From: Tannerella forsythia
Lineage (GTDB): Bacteria; Bacteroidota; Bacteroidia; Bacteroidales; Tannerellaceae
NCBI RefSeq assembly: GCF_003860135.1
Contig: NZ_RQYN01000022.1
Location: 1-44,617, forward strand
Reading direction: 5' to 3'
Length of the DNA: 44,617 nt
Position numbers and translations under genes: made by a program. Within the stretch, counting starts at the first letter, position 1, and each line of letters opens with the position of its first letter. Below, in pieces: positions 27,666 through 36,465 of the stretch. Under the pieces are notes generated by a model. It saw only the letters and a program-made list of their open reading frames with translations. It searched no databases and had not been told where the DNA came from.

Positions 27666-30600
27666 TTATTTTGCCAGAATAATCATTTTCTTTGCCAATG
27701 TTGCTTCGGCCGAGTTGCCCGAACGGATCACGGCGCGATAGAGATAAATTCCCGGCCGGAGGCGTGTACCGTTGCTGCTCGTCAAATCCCACGTTACGGT
27801 GTAGGCTTTGGACAAGTCGGACGAACCGATCTCCTCATGTTTCCAGTACAGGCGTCCGCTCAAATCGTACACGTAGATGGTTGCGTCGATCTTCGATTCG
27901 GGGCGATTATGATAGAGGTAGAACGTTACCTTTTCGCGTGCGGGCACGGGGCCGGCCGTCAGTCCGGAAAGGAACGGCTTCAGGCCTTTGACGACGTTGA
28001 ACGTAAAAGTTTTCGTCGTCGAGTTATTGAAGATATCCCAGACTTTGAATTCGGCCGTATGCTTTCCTTCGGGTAACGCAGGGATCGGAAATTTGATAAT
28101 CCCTTCGCCCTCGCTACCGGCCACATTCGTATAGTAACTGTTCAGGTTATAGCTGAGCAACGGATTGTTGTCGATTGTTAGCATGATATCATGCCCGATG
28201 CTGCTGCCGGTGATGTTGATCCCGCTCTTGTCCCATACCTTGGCCACGAACAGAGGCGTTTCGTTCGTGTCGTGTCCGTCCGTCCAGGTGCTGTCGTTCA
28301 GGTACAGCATGCGGATTTCCGGCTTGACGGTATCTTTTTCGATTTGACCGGCCGTACCGCCCACCGTGTATTTGAGGAAGGCTCCGTTGGCTTCGAGGCC
28401 GTTCGTTTCGTCGTAGGCATAAAGGCTCATTTTTCCGGGGCCATTCGTGTAGGAGATATCGGCAGGTACGATAAAGGAAAATGTGAACTTACCGTTTTCA
28501 ACGATCGCATTGCCTTTATAGATCGTATTCGGATAGTCCTTATAAGTGAATTTGTTGCCTTTTCGGTTGTTATCGAGGGTCGTAATTTCTTGCTGGCTGT
28601 CGAGTATCACGGCTGTCATTTGGCCATTGAAGTTTGTGAAGACTGTGCCGTTTGCACCGGTCACTTCTCCGGATATAGTTACCCGGTCTAACGCTTTAAA
28701 GTTGACGGATGTTTCCGAAACGGCTTTGCCGTTGATTTCGGTCACATGCATTCCGTATTCCGGATAGGCGAGTGCAAGGGCCGGGTCTCCAATTAAGACG
28801 AAGCAGCGGTTGTAAAATCTCCGATATCCGTTTTTTGTTATTTTCATTATATCGCCTAATGTCATCCGGCGTCCCTTGTTCTTCTTGAATAGATTAGATA
28901 TTAATAAAGAATTGATTTCAAAGTTGGGCGTGTCGTATGCTACGCGCGAAGTAGTGATTAGTGCAATTCCTCCGCTTTTTTCGGTCAGGAAGACATCTTC
29001 GCCGGCCGAGGTCGTCGTATGATCGAACGGCGTAAAGTCGCACGAAGCGGTAATCCACAGAGGTAGATGCGGATAGGTGTATTGCCGGATCATGCTTTGC
29101 GTAATCACGTGCTCGTCGCTTAACGCCTCGGCATTGCCGTGACCCGTATAGTTGATCAGCATCACCCCTTGCCGTTGCAATTTTTGAATGTTCTTTTCCA
29201 CATCGGGATACGACCCGCTACTACCCAGACTCGATTTTTTGAACGCATCGAAAAACAGTTTGTTCGTGATATATGCCGGATGGTTGTCTTCTATCTTCTT
29301 TGCCAGTTGATTGGACTGTCTCATGTGCTTAGTAGTATATTGATCATATTTACTACTATTTCCATCGTCGGCAATAAAGCAGAGCTGGTTTTTCCAACTG
29401 CCGTAAGCAGGGGTTTCGATGTAGCGGATTACTTTGTCTACGACGGCTTTTGCCTGATTAATGGTGCGTACCGGAAAACGCCCGATCCCCAAATCGACAT
29501 AACTTCCACCAATATCGCTTCCGCTGCTGTCACGTAAAAAACCGAAATAGTCGTCGGTAACATACGTTTCCGCATCAGCACCACTGCTGCTATTTCCTCC
29601 CAACGAATATTGTGTCTGGAATGTAAGCAGAAAGTTGCTCATATCGATCGATTTCCATGCCAAGGAGAGCTGGCGGTTATCGTGCGCTCCGTCGCCGAAG
29701 AGCAGCAGATACTTCGGTGCGTCGGCCTCTGAGGTGCGTCGATCGTAAAACATTTTCATAAAACGGCGGATCGCCGTGGCATCGGGTGTGCCGCTTGAAA
29801 ATTCGTTGTACACCTGCTCTGGGGTGACGACGATTACACTGATGCTGTCACGCTTACGGCGGTGGGCTGCGGCCAGTCGTTCGGCCTCGGCAACGAATGC
29901 CGGCGGCGCGAGAATCACCATATCCGTTTGCGGAAGGGCGTGCAGGTTTTGTGTTGTGACTTCACCGACCGTTTCGGGCTTGGGGAATGATTTGGAGAGG
30001 TCGACAAGCACGAACTCGCGCAATGTCGTACGACTTGCCGGGATGGAAAACGACAGCTCGGATCCGTTGAGCGAGGCTTCCATCCGCGTCACCTTCACGC
30101 CGTCCGTCACGTCGAACACGGCCATATCGGATGTAGCGTTCCGAATGATGAACTGCGATGCTTCCCGCATCGACTGTACATCGCGAAAGAACGTATAAGC
30201 GCCGTAGGGTTGGAGGGTCCGCCGGGCTTGCAGGCGGATATAGTCCAGAAAGCTCGGTGCGGAAGGTTTATTGTATGTTACGGTCACTTTCGGGTTTTCA
30301 CTTTTGGTGCCTTGCCATGCGCCTGTTTTCACAAACTCACCCGCTTTTGTATATATTTCTTTGTCATGAGGAATGATTCCGTTGAGCAATTGCTGCCCGT
30401 CGACGGAGAGCGTGACGGTTCCTTCTCCGGTAACCCCCGTATAGGCTACGAAGCGGAGGGTCACCTTACCTTCATCGCCGGTGATACCCGGCATGGAGAA
30501 GGGGAAGTTTTGAGACAGTACGCTGGTGAAACTCTCGCCGAACAGTTCTCGGCCGGAGCCGGTCTGCCCGTCTTTTTGCAAGAACTCCCGATCTACTTCG

Positions 30601-31091
30601 TGGAGCAAGCGTTCGTCGAAAGTCGTTACGTTGCGTGAAGGATTGCCTTGAGATGGGGTCGTGCCCATGTCGTGCGTATCCGTTGCGTCGGTCACGAAAT
30701 AGTATCCGTGCATCGCATACGGATTATTTTCGTGAACGAACACAGATTGGCGGCTGTCGTAGCTCCACTTCACCGGCCCGCGTCCGTAGAAGAGGATATA
30801 ATCCGTTCCGCGATATATGGCTGTTGCGGGGACATCATCTATATAGGGTTTAGAAAAATCTTCATCGAGTATCCAGCCTCCGTAGCCATGTACCGATACT
30901 TTCGACGGGTCGGAAAACCCCATGGCTTTCAGGTCTGAATAGGTTAGTTTATAGATGCCGTCGTCGCTGACGCGGATTTTTACCCATCTCCCTTTCGACA
31001 AGACGGAACTCGTTGCATACAGGCTTCGGTCTGCCCGTACAAGATTGCAAGCTAATAAAACGGCGCATAAAACAGCTATCGTTCGCCTCAT
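27666..31091 (-). CDS. porU: Type IX secretion system sortase PorU
   Basis: A 1141-residue gingipain-type (C25) cysteine protease at the cell surface. It removes the C-terminal signal of T9SS cargo and joins the cargo to anionic lipopolysaccharide. Signal peptide about 1-20. The caspase-like domain has GDGAHDN (466-472), catalytic H651 in INYTGHGNAEALSDEH and C684 in WITASCDF. The C-terminus (about 1045-1141) resembles a T9SS C-terminal domain: GPVPAREKVTFY, VYDLSGR, GTRLRPGIYLYR. The start at 31091 yields the signal peptide. It is the last gene of the housekeeping cluster, 22 bases after the FAH-family gene. porV, its partner, is not in the window. Confidence 0.93.
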   Translation of the reverse strand: MRRTIAVLCAVLLACNLVRADRSLYATSSVLSKGRWVKIRVSDDGIYKLTYSDLKAMGFSDPSKVSVHGYGGWILDEDFSKPYIDDVPATAIYRGTDYILFYGRGPVKWSYDSRQSVFVHENNPYAMHGYYFVTDATDTHDMGTTPSQGNPSRNVTTFDERLLHEVDREFLQKDGQTGSGRELFGESFTSVLSQNFPFSMPGITGDEGKVTLRFVAYTGVTGEGTVTLSVDGQQLLNGIIPHDKEIYTKAGEFVKTGAWQGTKSENPKVTVTYNKPSAPSFLDYIRLQARRTLQPYGAYTFFRDVQSMREASQFIIRNATSDMAVFDVTDGVKVTRMEASLNGSELSFSIPASRTTLREFVLVDLSKSFPKPETVGEVTTQNLHALPQTDMVILAPPAFVAEAERLAAAHRRKRDSISVIVVTPEQVYNEFSSGTPDATAIRRFMKMFYDRRTSEADAPKYLLLFGDGAHDNRQLSLAWKSIDMSNFLLTFQTQYSLGGNSSSGADAETYVTDDYFGFLRDSSGSDIGGSYVDLGIGRFPVRTINQAKAVVDKVIRYIETPAYGSWKNQLCFIADDGNSSKYDQYTTKHMRQSNQLAKKIEDNHPAYITNKLFFDAFKKSSLGSSGSYPDVEKNIQKLQRQGVMLINYTGHGNAEALSDEHVITQSMIRQYTYPHLPLWITASCDFTPFDHTTTSAGEDVFLTEKSGGIALITTSRVAYDTPNFEINSLLISNLFKKNKGRRMTLGDIMKITKNGYRRFYNRCFVLIGDPALALAYPEYGMHVTEINGKAVSETSVNFKALDRVTISGEVTGANGTVFTNFNGQMTAVILDSQQEITTLDNNRKGNKFTYKDYPNTIYKGNAIVENGKFTFSFIVPADISYTNGPGKMSLYAYDETNGLEANGAFLKYTVGGTAGQIEKDTVKPEIRMLYLNDSTWTDGHDTNETPLFVAKVWDKSGINITGSSIGHDIMLTIDNNPLLSYNLNSYYTNVAGSEGEGIIKFPIPALPEGKHTAEFKVWDIFNNSTTKTFTFNVVKGLKPFLSGLTAGPVPAREKVTFYLYHNRPESKIDATIYVYDLSGRLYWKHEEIGSSDLSKAYTVTWDLTSSNGTRLRPGIYLYRAVIRSGNSAEATLAKKMIILAK

Positions 31092-31113
31092 ATTTTTTTC
31101 TTCCTCTTTGTTT

Positions 31114-31725
31114 TTAACGTACATAAAAGTCGAGTACCTTCCGGTTCCCGAGGAAGCCTTCCAGATGGTCGCCAATCTGTACCGGTCCGACCCCGGCGGG
31201 GGTACCCGTATAGATGAGATCGCCCATGCGCAGGGTAAAAAAGCGGCTCACATACGCTACGATCCGGTCGACCGGAAAGAGCATGCTGCACGTGTTGGCT
31301 TGCTGAACCGTCTGTCCGTTCTTGTCGAGTCGGAAAGCCAGTTGCTGAATGTCGCCCAGTGTGTTGAGAGGGACGAATTCACCGACTGCCGCCGAATGGT
31401 CGAAGGCTTTGCTAAGCTCCCACGGCAGCCCTTTGTCGCGCAATTCCCGTTGCCGGTCGCGTGCGGTAAAGTCGATACCTACCGTCACCTCGTCGTAGTA
31501 GCGCGGAGCAAACCGTTCGTCGATGTTTTTACCCAGCCGGCAGATTTTTATGACGACTTCCGTCTCGTAATGGACTTCGTCCGAGAAGTCGGGGATGAAG
31601 AACGGTTTTCCGTCTTTCAACACCGAGTCGGCTTTCATAAAAATCACAGGCTCCGATAAATCTAACGAATGATGCAGCTCTTTATTGTGGGCGGCATAAT
31701 TCATCCCGACGGCAAAAACTTTCAT
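31114..31725 (-). CDS. Fumarylacetoacetate hydrolase family protein
   Basis: A 203-residue FAH-fold enzyme. Members hydrolyse C-C bonds of acylpyruvates (FAHD1-like) or act as isomerases or oxaloacetate decarboxylases. Motifs: N-terminal VGMNYAAHNKEL; metal ligands in HYETEVVI and VTVGIDFTARDRQ; C-terminal LRMGDLIYTGTPAGVGP. Length is that of the single-domain bacterial members. It lies four bases after rex, in one transcription unit with the cell-envelope genes. The substrate is not predictable. Confidence 0.92.
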   Translation of the reverse strand: MKVFAVGMNYAAHNKELHHSLDLSEPVIFMKADSVLKDGKPFFIPDFSDEVHYETEVVIKICRLGKNIDERFAPRYYDEVTVGIDFTARDRQRELRDKGLPWELSKAFDHSAAVGEFVPLNTLGDIQQLAFRLDKNGQTVQQANTCSMLFPVDRIVAYVSRFFTLRMGDLIYTGTPAGVGPVQIGDHLEGFLGNRKVLDFYVR

Positions 31726-31729
31726 CTGT

Positions 31730-32380
31730 TCAAGGGTTAAGTGAGTTCAGGCGGTTGAACATCACCGCCAAATGAGCGTAAATCGAGGTGTTTTGTACGA
31801 CGACGTTTTCCGGCACGCGGATTCGGAACGGCGTAAAATTCCACAAAGCGCGGATGCCTCCGGTCAGGATTCGGTCGGTTACTTGCTGTGCCACTTCGAC
31901 GGGCACCGTGATGATGGCGATCGTCGCGTCGTATTCTTTCTGCTTGGTTTCAAAATCATCGATATGGAACACGGGGATACCGTCGATAGACGTACCGATT
32001 ACATGAGGACGCACGTCGAAGCCGGCCACGATATCCATCCCGTATTGATTGAGTCCCGAGTCGCGCATCAGGGCAGCCCCCAGCCGTCCGACTCCGAATA
32101 GGAAAGCCTTGTGTTGACGTGTGAAGCCGAGGAAGTTTTCGAGAATATCGATAAGCGCATCGATTTCGTAGCCGACACGGGTCTTTCCCGAAATATTCAC
32201 AAACGAGAGGTCTTTCGCTACCTGACTGGGGTCGACGCCGATCTCCTTGCCGATCTGGGTCGATGATACGGATACTTCGCCACACCCTCTCAGCAGTTTA
32301 AGGAATGCGAGATACCACGGTAGTCTGCGCAAGGTCGGTTCCGGCACTCTTCCGGCATGTTTTTGTTCGTCGCCTGTCAT
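31730..32380 (-). CDS. rex: Redox-sensing transcriptional repressor Rex
   Basis: A 216-residue DNA-binding repressor that senses the NADH/NAD+ ratio. The N-terminal winged helix (about 10-75) includes RLPWYLAFL, VSSTQIGKEIGVDPSQVAKDL and GKTRVGYEI. The C-terminal Rossmann domain has the nucleotide loop GVGRLGAAL and a domain-swapped terminal helix (NTSIYAHLAVMFNRL). The start is the ATG that overlaps the acyltransferase stop as ATGA (32380). A start six codons upstream is possible. Its place within a lipid/cell-wall operon suggests the cluster is transcribed constitutively; targets would be fermentation genes elsewhere. Confidence 0.95.
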   Translation of the reverse strand: MTGDEQKHAGRVPEPTLRRLPWYLAFLKLLRGCGEVSVSSTQIGKEIGVDPSQVAKDLSFVNISGKTRVGYEIDALIDILENFLGFTRQHKAFLFGVGRLGAALMRDSGLNQYGMDIVAGFDVRPHVIGTSIDGIPVFHIDDFETKQKEYDATIAIITVPVEVAQQVTDRILTGGIRALWNFTPFRIRVPENVVVQNTSIYAHLAVMFNRLNSLNP

Positions 32381-33543
32381 CCCTGTTTGTACTCCCAATG
32401 GTTTTTAAGCGGGTTGGAGTACATTTCCAGCATCTTGGTACGCAGAAACGTTTCGTCCTTATCCGGAATATCGATTTTGTTCAGTTGCTGTTGAAGGTAG
32501 GCCTCGAAGCGCATTGAATCGCGCCTGTCGTAATGGTCGCGAAAACGCATCGTTCGGTAGAGCATATCGTAAGCCACGTAGTTACAAGGGTAAAAGCGGT
32601 AGTGGGCATAGATGTCGCGGTCTATGGCATGTGCGACCGCTGCAATCAGTTCATTGCGCCCCATGTCGCGGTCGAAATTTTTCAGTGTGCCGTTCAGGGG
32701 AGTACCGATGGTGAAATGTACGCGTCCTTTGTCTCCCAGAATGCCGGTTTCCATGTTCAGTAAGTCATCGCGTTTGCTTTTTACATAATCCGGATGATCC
32801 CGCTTTAATTGAAACTCCTGCGCTTTAAGGTAATCACATGGATCGTACTCGTACGAAATAGCGATAGGTACGATATTTAGCGTCATGAGATTCGTCAGTA
32901 AATCATTGCTTTCGCCGGCCATGCAAAGCATCTTCAGGACGCTACTCTGGGTGCGGTCGTCCGAGTCTTTCGCACGTCCTTCGCGTTGGGCGATCCAGAT
33001 CGATTCTTTCGTGACTTCGAGGGTATGGCGGATATAGGCGGATAATTTCCGGCTGTCTTCGAGTACTTGACGCACCGGAACATTCCGCTTGACGATAAAA
33101 CTGTTGTTCAGACGTACGACGGTGTCGATCCACGGATGAATAAGCAAGTTGTCACCGATGGCGATTTGTGTCATGTCGTATCCGATTTCGTAGAGCAATC
33201 CGTTGAGGAAGGCCGCGTCAAGTACGATGTCGCGGTGATTGGAGATAAAGGTACACGGGGTTTGTTGAGCCAGCCGGCTCCGTCCGGAGATGGTCAATGA
33301 AAAAGTGCTGAGGCGGGCTACATCCATCACGGCCTTGTAGCCGATCGTAGACTTGAATTGCGCTTTCGTTTTGCACGATCGCATGGTGGCCACGAATGCT
33401 TCCCAATCCAACTCCGGTTTGATGAAACGTAACGCACGCTGCAACCCTTCCGATGACGCCAGCTCTTCGATCGCTTGCTCCACCTCGTTGTCATTCAGCG
33501 GGCGTATGTCGTCAAAATTATACGAGTGTTCTTTTTTGTCCAT
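32377..33543 (-). CDS. Glycerol-3-phosphate/1-acylglycerol-phosphate acyltransferase family protein
   Basis: A 388-residue PlsC/PlsB-superfamily acyltransferase, probably at the inner membrane. The core motif is ISNHRDIVLDAAF (about 105-117) and the glycerol-phosphate-type motif is IAQREGRAKDSDDRTQ. It also has GDNLLIHPWID and VPIAISYEYDPCDYLK, features of a Bacteroidota-specific branch. H and D are separated by five residues (NHRDIVLD) instead of the classic four, unless HRD itself is used. It lacks the canonical length of PlsC (about 240) and of PlsB (about 800). The start is the ATG at 33543 rather than a GTG six codons upstream. It overlaps rex by four bases. Confidence 0.85.
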   Translation of the reverse strand: MDKKEHSYNFDDIRPLNDNEVEQAIEELASSEGLQRALRFIKPELDWEAFVATMRSCKTKAQFKSTIGYKAVMDVARLSTFSLTISGRSRLAQQTPCTFISNHRDIVLDAAFLNGLLYEIGYDMTQIAIGDNLLIHPWIDTVVRLNNSFIVKRNVPVRQVLEDSRKLSAYIRHTLEVTKESIWIAQREGRAKDSDDRTQSSVLKMLCMAGESNDLLTNLMTLNIVPIAISYEYDPCDYLKAQEFQLKRDHPDYVKSKRDDLLNMETGILGDKGRVHFTIGTPLNGTLKNFDRDMGRNELIAAVAHAIDRDIYAHYRFYPCNYVAYDMLYRTMRFRDHYDRRDSMRFEAYLQQQLNKIDIPDKDETFLRTKMLEMYSNPLKNHWEYKQG

Positions 33544-33603
33544 ATTTCTTCCGAGATTCACCTAAATAAACTTACAACTAAAATGTTACAACTATTGTTC
33601 AAA

Positions 33604-34596
33604 TCATCTTTTTGTTATTTGTTTTGATTCGTTCTCGATGATTTCGGTCATCACGTCGGTCATGTTTAGTCCGGCAGCGCGTACTTGCTGGGGAATAAAA
33701 CTGGTAGACGTCATTCCCGGAGTAGTATTGATTTCGAGCATGACGGGTTCTCCGTCCGAGGGAATGATGAAGTCGGCACGGATGATGCCTTTTGCTCCGA
33801 CGAGGTCATAGATTCGTAGCGTTTCCTTCCGAATCGACTCAGCGATCTCGTCGGGGATGCGTGCGGGCGTGATCTCCTGCACTTCACCGTTGTATTTGGC
33901 ACCGTAATCGAAAAATTCGTTGTCTGTAACGACTTCGGTCAGAGGGAAAACGACTTCTTTTTCGGCTGTTTTATAGCATCCGCACGTCACCTCGATACCC
34001 GGTACGAATCGTTCGATAATGACTTCGTCTCCTTCGCCGAAAGCCTCGTGAATAGCATCCTGCATGCGTACGGGGTCTTTGACTTTTGTTGTGCCGAGGC
34101 TGCTTCCGCCATCATTGGGTTTTACAAAGACCGGCAGTCCGAGCTGTTCCACGATGGTTTCCGTCGGCAAGGTCTGTCCGCGGCGAATCCGAAGAGCGTC
34201 GGGCACCCTCACGCCCTGTCCTCTCAGAAATTGTGTGCACGTATATTTGTTGAATGTCAGTGCACTGGCCAGTGCGCCGCACGAAGAGTAAGGGATTTGC
34301 AGCATATCGAAATAGCCTTGCAAGCGTCCGTCTTCGCCGGGTGTGCCGTGTACCGTGATATAGGCAAAGTCGAAAGTTACAGTTTCACCGTTCTGACTAA
34401 AACTGAAATTGTTGCGGTCGATCGGCTGCATCGATCCGTCAGGGAGTCTGACGTTCCACTCGTTGCGTGTCAAGAGTACGTGATATACGTCGTACTTTGT
34501 TTGATCGATGAATTGATCCAGCCCTTGGGCGCTTCTGAGCGAAACGTCGTATTCACGGGAATAGCCTCCGGCGACGATGGCAATAATCTTCTTCAT
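33604..34596 (-). CDS. ddl: D-alanine--D-alanine ligase
   Basis: An ATP-grasp ligase making D-Ala-D-Ala for peptidoglycan precursors, cytosolic. 330 residues. Motifs: N-terminal IVAGGYSREYDVSLRSAQG, the STVHGTPGEDG-type loop (TVHGTPGEDGRLQGYFD), the ATP-binding KPNDGGSSLGTTKV and the metal-binding FIIPSDGEPVMLEINTTPGMT. The start at 34596 places the first beta strand correctly. It lies 17 bases after rluD. Its location next to a PASTA protein fits a peptidoglycan theme. Confidence 0.95.
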   Translation of the reverse strand: MKKIIAIVAGGYSREYDVSLRSAQGLDQFIDQTKYDVYHVLLTRNEWNVRLPDGSMQPIDRNNFSFSQNGETVTFDFAYITVHGTPGEDGRLQGYFDMLQIPYSSCGALASALTFNKYTCTQFLRGQGVRVPDALRIRRGQTLPTETIVEQLGLPVFVKPNDGGSSLGTTKVKDPVRMQDAIHEAFGEGDEVIIERFVPGIEVTCGCYKTAEKEVVFPLTEVVTDNEFFDYGAKYNGEVQEITPARIPDEIAESIRKETLRIYDLVGAKGIIRADFIIPSDGEPVMLEINTTPGMTSTSFIPQQVRAAGLNMTDVMTEIIENESKQITKR

Positions 34597-34613
34597 GTTA
34601 TACAATTCTTTCT

Positions 34614-35684
34614 TTATCCGTAAGTTGAGCTGTAAATTCTCCATTTCTCCGTAAGTTGCCGCATATCGTCCGGAAGCTCAGCTTCGAAAAACATCTCTTT
34701 TCCTGTCGAAGGATGTATGAATCCGAGTGTTTGGGCGTGCAGCGCCTGACGCGGGCAGACGGCGAAACAGTTTTGAATAAACTGCTTGTATCGCGAGAAG
34801 TGTTGTCCTTTCAATATCTGATCTCCGCCATAACGCGCGTCGTTGAAGACGGGATAGCCGAGATGCTTCATGTGCACACGAATCTGGTGGGTGCGTCCTG
34901 TCTCGAGTCGGCATTCCACGAGACTCACGTAGCCCAGTCGCTCAAGCACGCGATAGTGCGTGACAGCGGGCTTGCCTTGTTCGCCATCGGGGAATACGCA
35001 CATTTTTAATCGGTCGCGCACATCACGACCGATGTTCCCTTCGATGCGTCCTTCATCCTCTTTCAGAATGCCCCATGTGAGAGTGACATATTTACGTTGG
35101 GTGGTCTTGTTGAAAAACTGTCGTCCGAGATCGGTTTTGGCTTCCGGCTTTTTGGCGATGACCAACAGTCCGGAAGTATCTTTGTCGATGCGATGTACAA
35201 GTCCCAGTCGCGGATCGGACGGGTCGTAGTGCGGATGATCTTTGAGATGAAAAGCCAGCGCATTTACAAGGGTGCCTGTATAGTTCCCGTGTCCGGGATG
35301 TACTACCAGCCCGGCGGGTTTATTAACGATGAGCAAGTCTTCGTCTTCGTAGACGATATCGAGCGGAATATTTTCCGGCACGATTTCCGTCTCATGGCGT
35401 GGATACGACATGACAATCGAGATGACGTCCGAAGGCTTGACACGGTAGTTGCTTTTGACGGGCTGTCCGTCGATGAGGATATATCCTGCCTCAGCAGCTT
35501 GTTGGATGCGGTTGCGGCTCGTATGTGGCAGACGGTCGGTCAGAAATTTGTCGATGCGAATCGGAGTCTGCTTTTTATCGGCTACAAAACGGAAATGTTC
35601 GTATGCCTGTGATCCTTCGAACTCGTCTTCGGGTTCAAAAAACGCATCTGTCTGTTCGTCGTCCGGTATTCCCCAATCATCCAT
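34614..35684 (-). CDS. rluD: 23S rRNA pseudouridine synthase, RluD type
   Basis: Isomerises uridines in helix 69 of 23S rRNA (by family). 356 residues: an acidic N-terminal tail (about 1-30), S4 RNA-binding domain (about 39-105, RIDKFLTDRLPHTSRNRIQQ), then the RluA/RluD catalytic domain with HRIDKDTSGLLV containing the catalytic aspartate, and C-terminal GRTHQIRVHM. The chosen ATG is one base after the PASTA gene stop (TAAGATG). The same frame is open upstream to 35807 through the poly-C tract, so a frameshift in the preceding gene would fuse it to RluD. Confidence 0.94.
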   Translation of the reverse strand: MDDWGIPDDEQTDAFFEPEDEFEGSQAYEHFRFVADKKQTPIRIDKFLTDRLPHTSRNRIQQAAEAGYILIDGQPVKSNYRVKPSDVISIVMSYPRHETEIVPENIPLDIVYEDEDLLIVNKPAGLVVHPGHGNYTGTLVNALAFHLKDHPHYDPSDPRLGLVHRIDKDTSGLLVIAKKPEAKTDLGRQFFNKTTQRKYVTLTWGILKEDEGRIEGNIGRDVRDRLKMCVFPDGEQGKPAVTHYRVLERLGYVSLVECRLETGRTHQIRVHMKHLGYPVFNDARYGGDQILKGQHFSRYKQFIQNCFAVCPRQALHAQTLGFIHPSTGKEMFFEAELPDDMRQLTEKWRIYSSTYG

Positions 35685-35685
35685 C

Positions 35686-36354
35686 TTAAAACCATTTTTC
35701 GTTTTCCGACGATGTGGTCGTTGTTTCTTCCGTATGGGGACGCGGGGGGGGGGGAGGCGTATCAATCGAATCGCCCGATGCGGCATCGGGAGCGGAACCT
35801 CCATCACTGACCTTCAGTACAAGCTGAGCAGCTACGGGTACTCGTTCGCCGGGTTTCAATGGTTGGCCTCGCAATTCGACGCTGAGCGCCAAATCGCGAT
35901 AACGTCCCGGCACGTATAAAATATCGATAGAGGTGAATCCTTTCGATTGTAACAAAGCATAAGCCTGACGGAAAGAGAGATCAGCGACATCAGGTACGGA
36001 TGCCGTTTGGACCGTCCGGGCATTCAACGTCACGAAGATGATGCGTCCTTCTTTCACTCTCGATCCGGCACCGGGTACCATCTCGTAAATGGCACCGGGC
36101 GGAACATCCTTCGTATAGACAGAGTCGATTACCGTATAACGCAAATCGTTGTTCTCGAAAAACGTAGATGCCTCTTCAAGTTGCAATCCTTTTACATCCG
36201 GTACAACGATGGCTTGATTGTGAAGCGTATAGCCCTTTAATGCTTGCAATGTGATGGCTGATAGGAGGCAAAGCACTCCCACGATTAAAAGTACATGCAA
36301 AACAATCGGCATGCGCATGAACGGTTCGCGTATGTTCTTGAAACTTATTTGCAT
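35686..36354 (-). CDS. PASTA-domain single-pass membrane protein
   Basis: A 222-residue protein. It has a short cytoplasmic N-terminus, one transmembrane helix (about 15-37, VLHVLLIVGVLCLLSAITL) and two or three PASTA repeats (about 47-195: VVPDVKGLQLEEA, VPDVADLSFRQAYALLQ, and the PGERVPVAA stretch). A proline/threonine tail from about 196 to 222 contains an 11-C tract. PASTA domains bind muropeptides or beta-lactams in kinases and penicillin-binding proteins, but this one has no kinase or transpeptidase domain. Stand-alone PASTA proteins are common in Bacteroidota and their role is unproven. It precedes rluD and ddl in the operon. The start at 36354 follows its own promoter (36364-36395). 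Confidence 0.88.
   Translation of the reverse strand: MQISFKNIREPFMRMPIVLHVLLIVGVLCLLSAITLQALKGYTLHNQAIVVPDVKGLQLEEASTFFENNDLRYTVIDSVYTKDVPPGAIYEMVPGAGSRVKEGRIIFVTLNARTVQTASVPDVADLSFRQAYALLQSKGFTSIDILYVPGRYRDLALSVELRGQPLKPGERVPVAAQLVLKVSDGGSAPDAASGDSIDTPPPPPRPHTEETTTTSSENEKWF
35744..35754 (-). repeat. Poly-C tract (11 C) in the PASTA gene
   Basis: On the coding strand 11 consecutive C residues encode part of the PPPPP run in the tail. A homopolymer of this length is prone to slipped-strand mispairing. Removing one C changes the last residues to a basic tail and continues without a stop into RluD. Confidence 0.9.
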
Positions 36355-36363
36355 CTTGGCAGG

Positions 36364-36395
36364 CAAAAGTAGGCAAAAACGAGGATATGCACAAA
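36364..36395 (-). promoter_or_regulatory. Promoter of the PASTA-rluD-ddl operon
   Basis: On the minus strand TTTG (36395-36392) and TACTTTTG (36371-36364) are 20 bases apart, matching the Bacteroidota -33/-7 consensus. The -7 box ends 9 bases before the ATG at 36354, so the transcript would have a nearly absent leader. The -33 box overlaps the T-run of the rpmH terminator. Confidence 0.6.
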
Positions 36396-36431
36396 AAAAG
36401 AAAGTAAAAGTTTCGTCTCGGAAACTTTTAC
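36392..36431 (-). terminator. Intrinsic terminator of rpmH
   Basis: A perfect 11-bp stem, GTAAAAGTTTC (36404-36414) with GAAACTTTTAC (36421-36431), has a 6-base loop. On the minus strand it is followed by a T-rich run (36403-36392). It lies 34 bases after the rpmH stop. Confidence 0.92.
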
Positions 36432-36465
36432 CTTCTCTGGTCAATGCGTTTAAACGAATCGTTTA

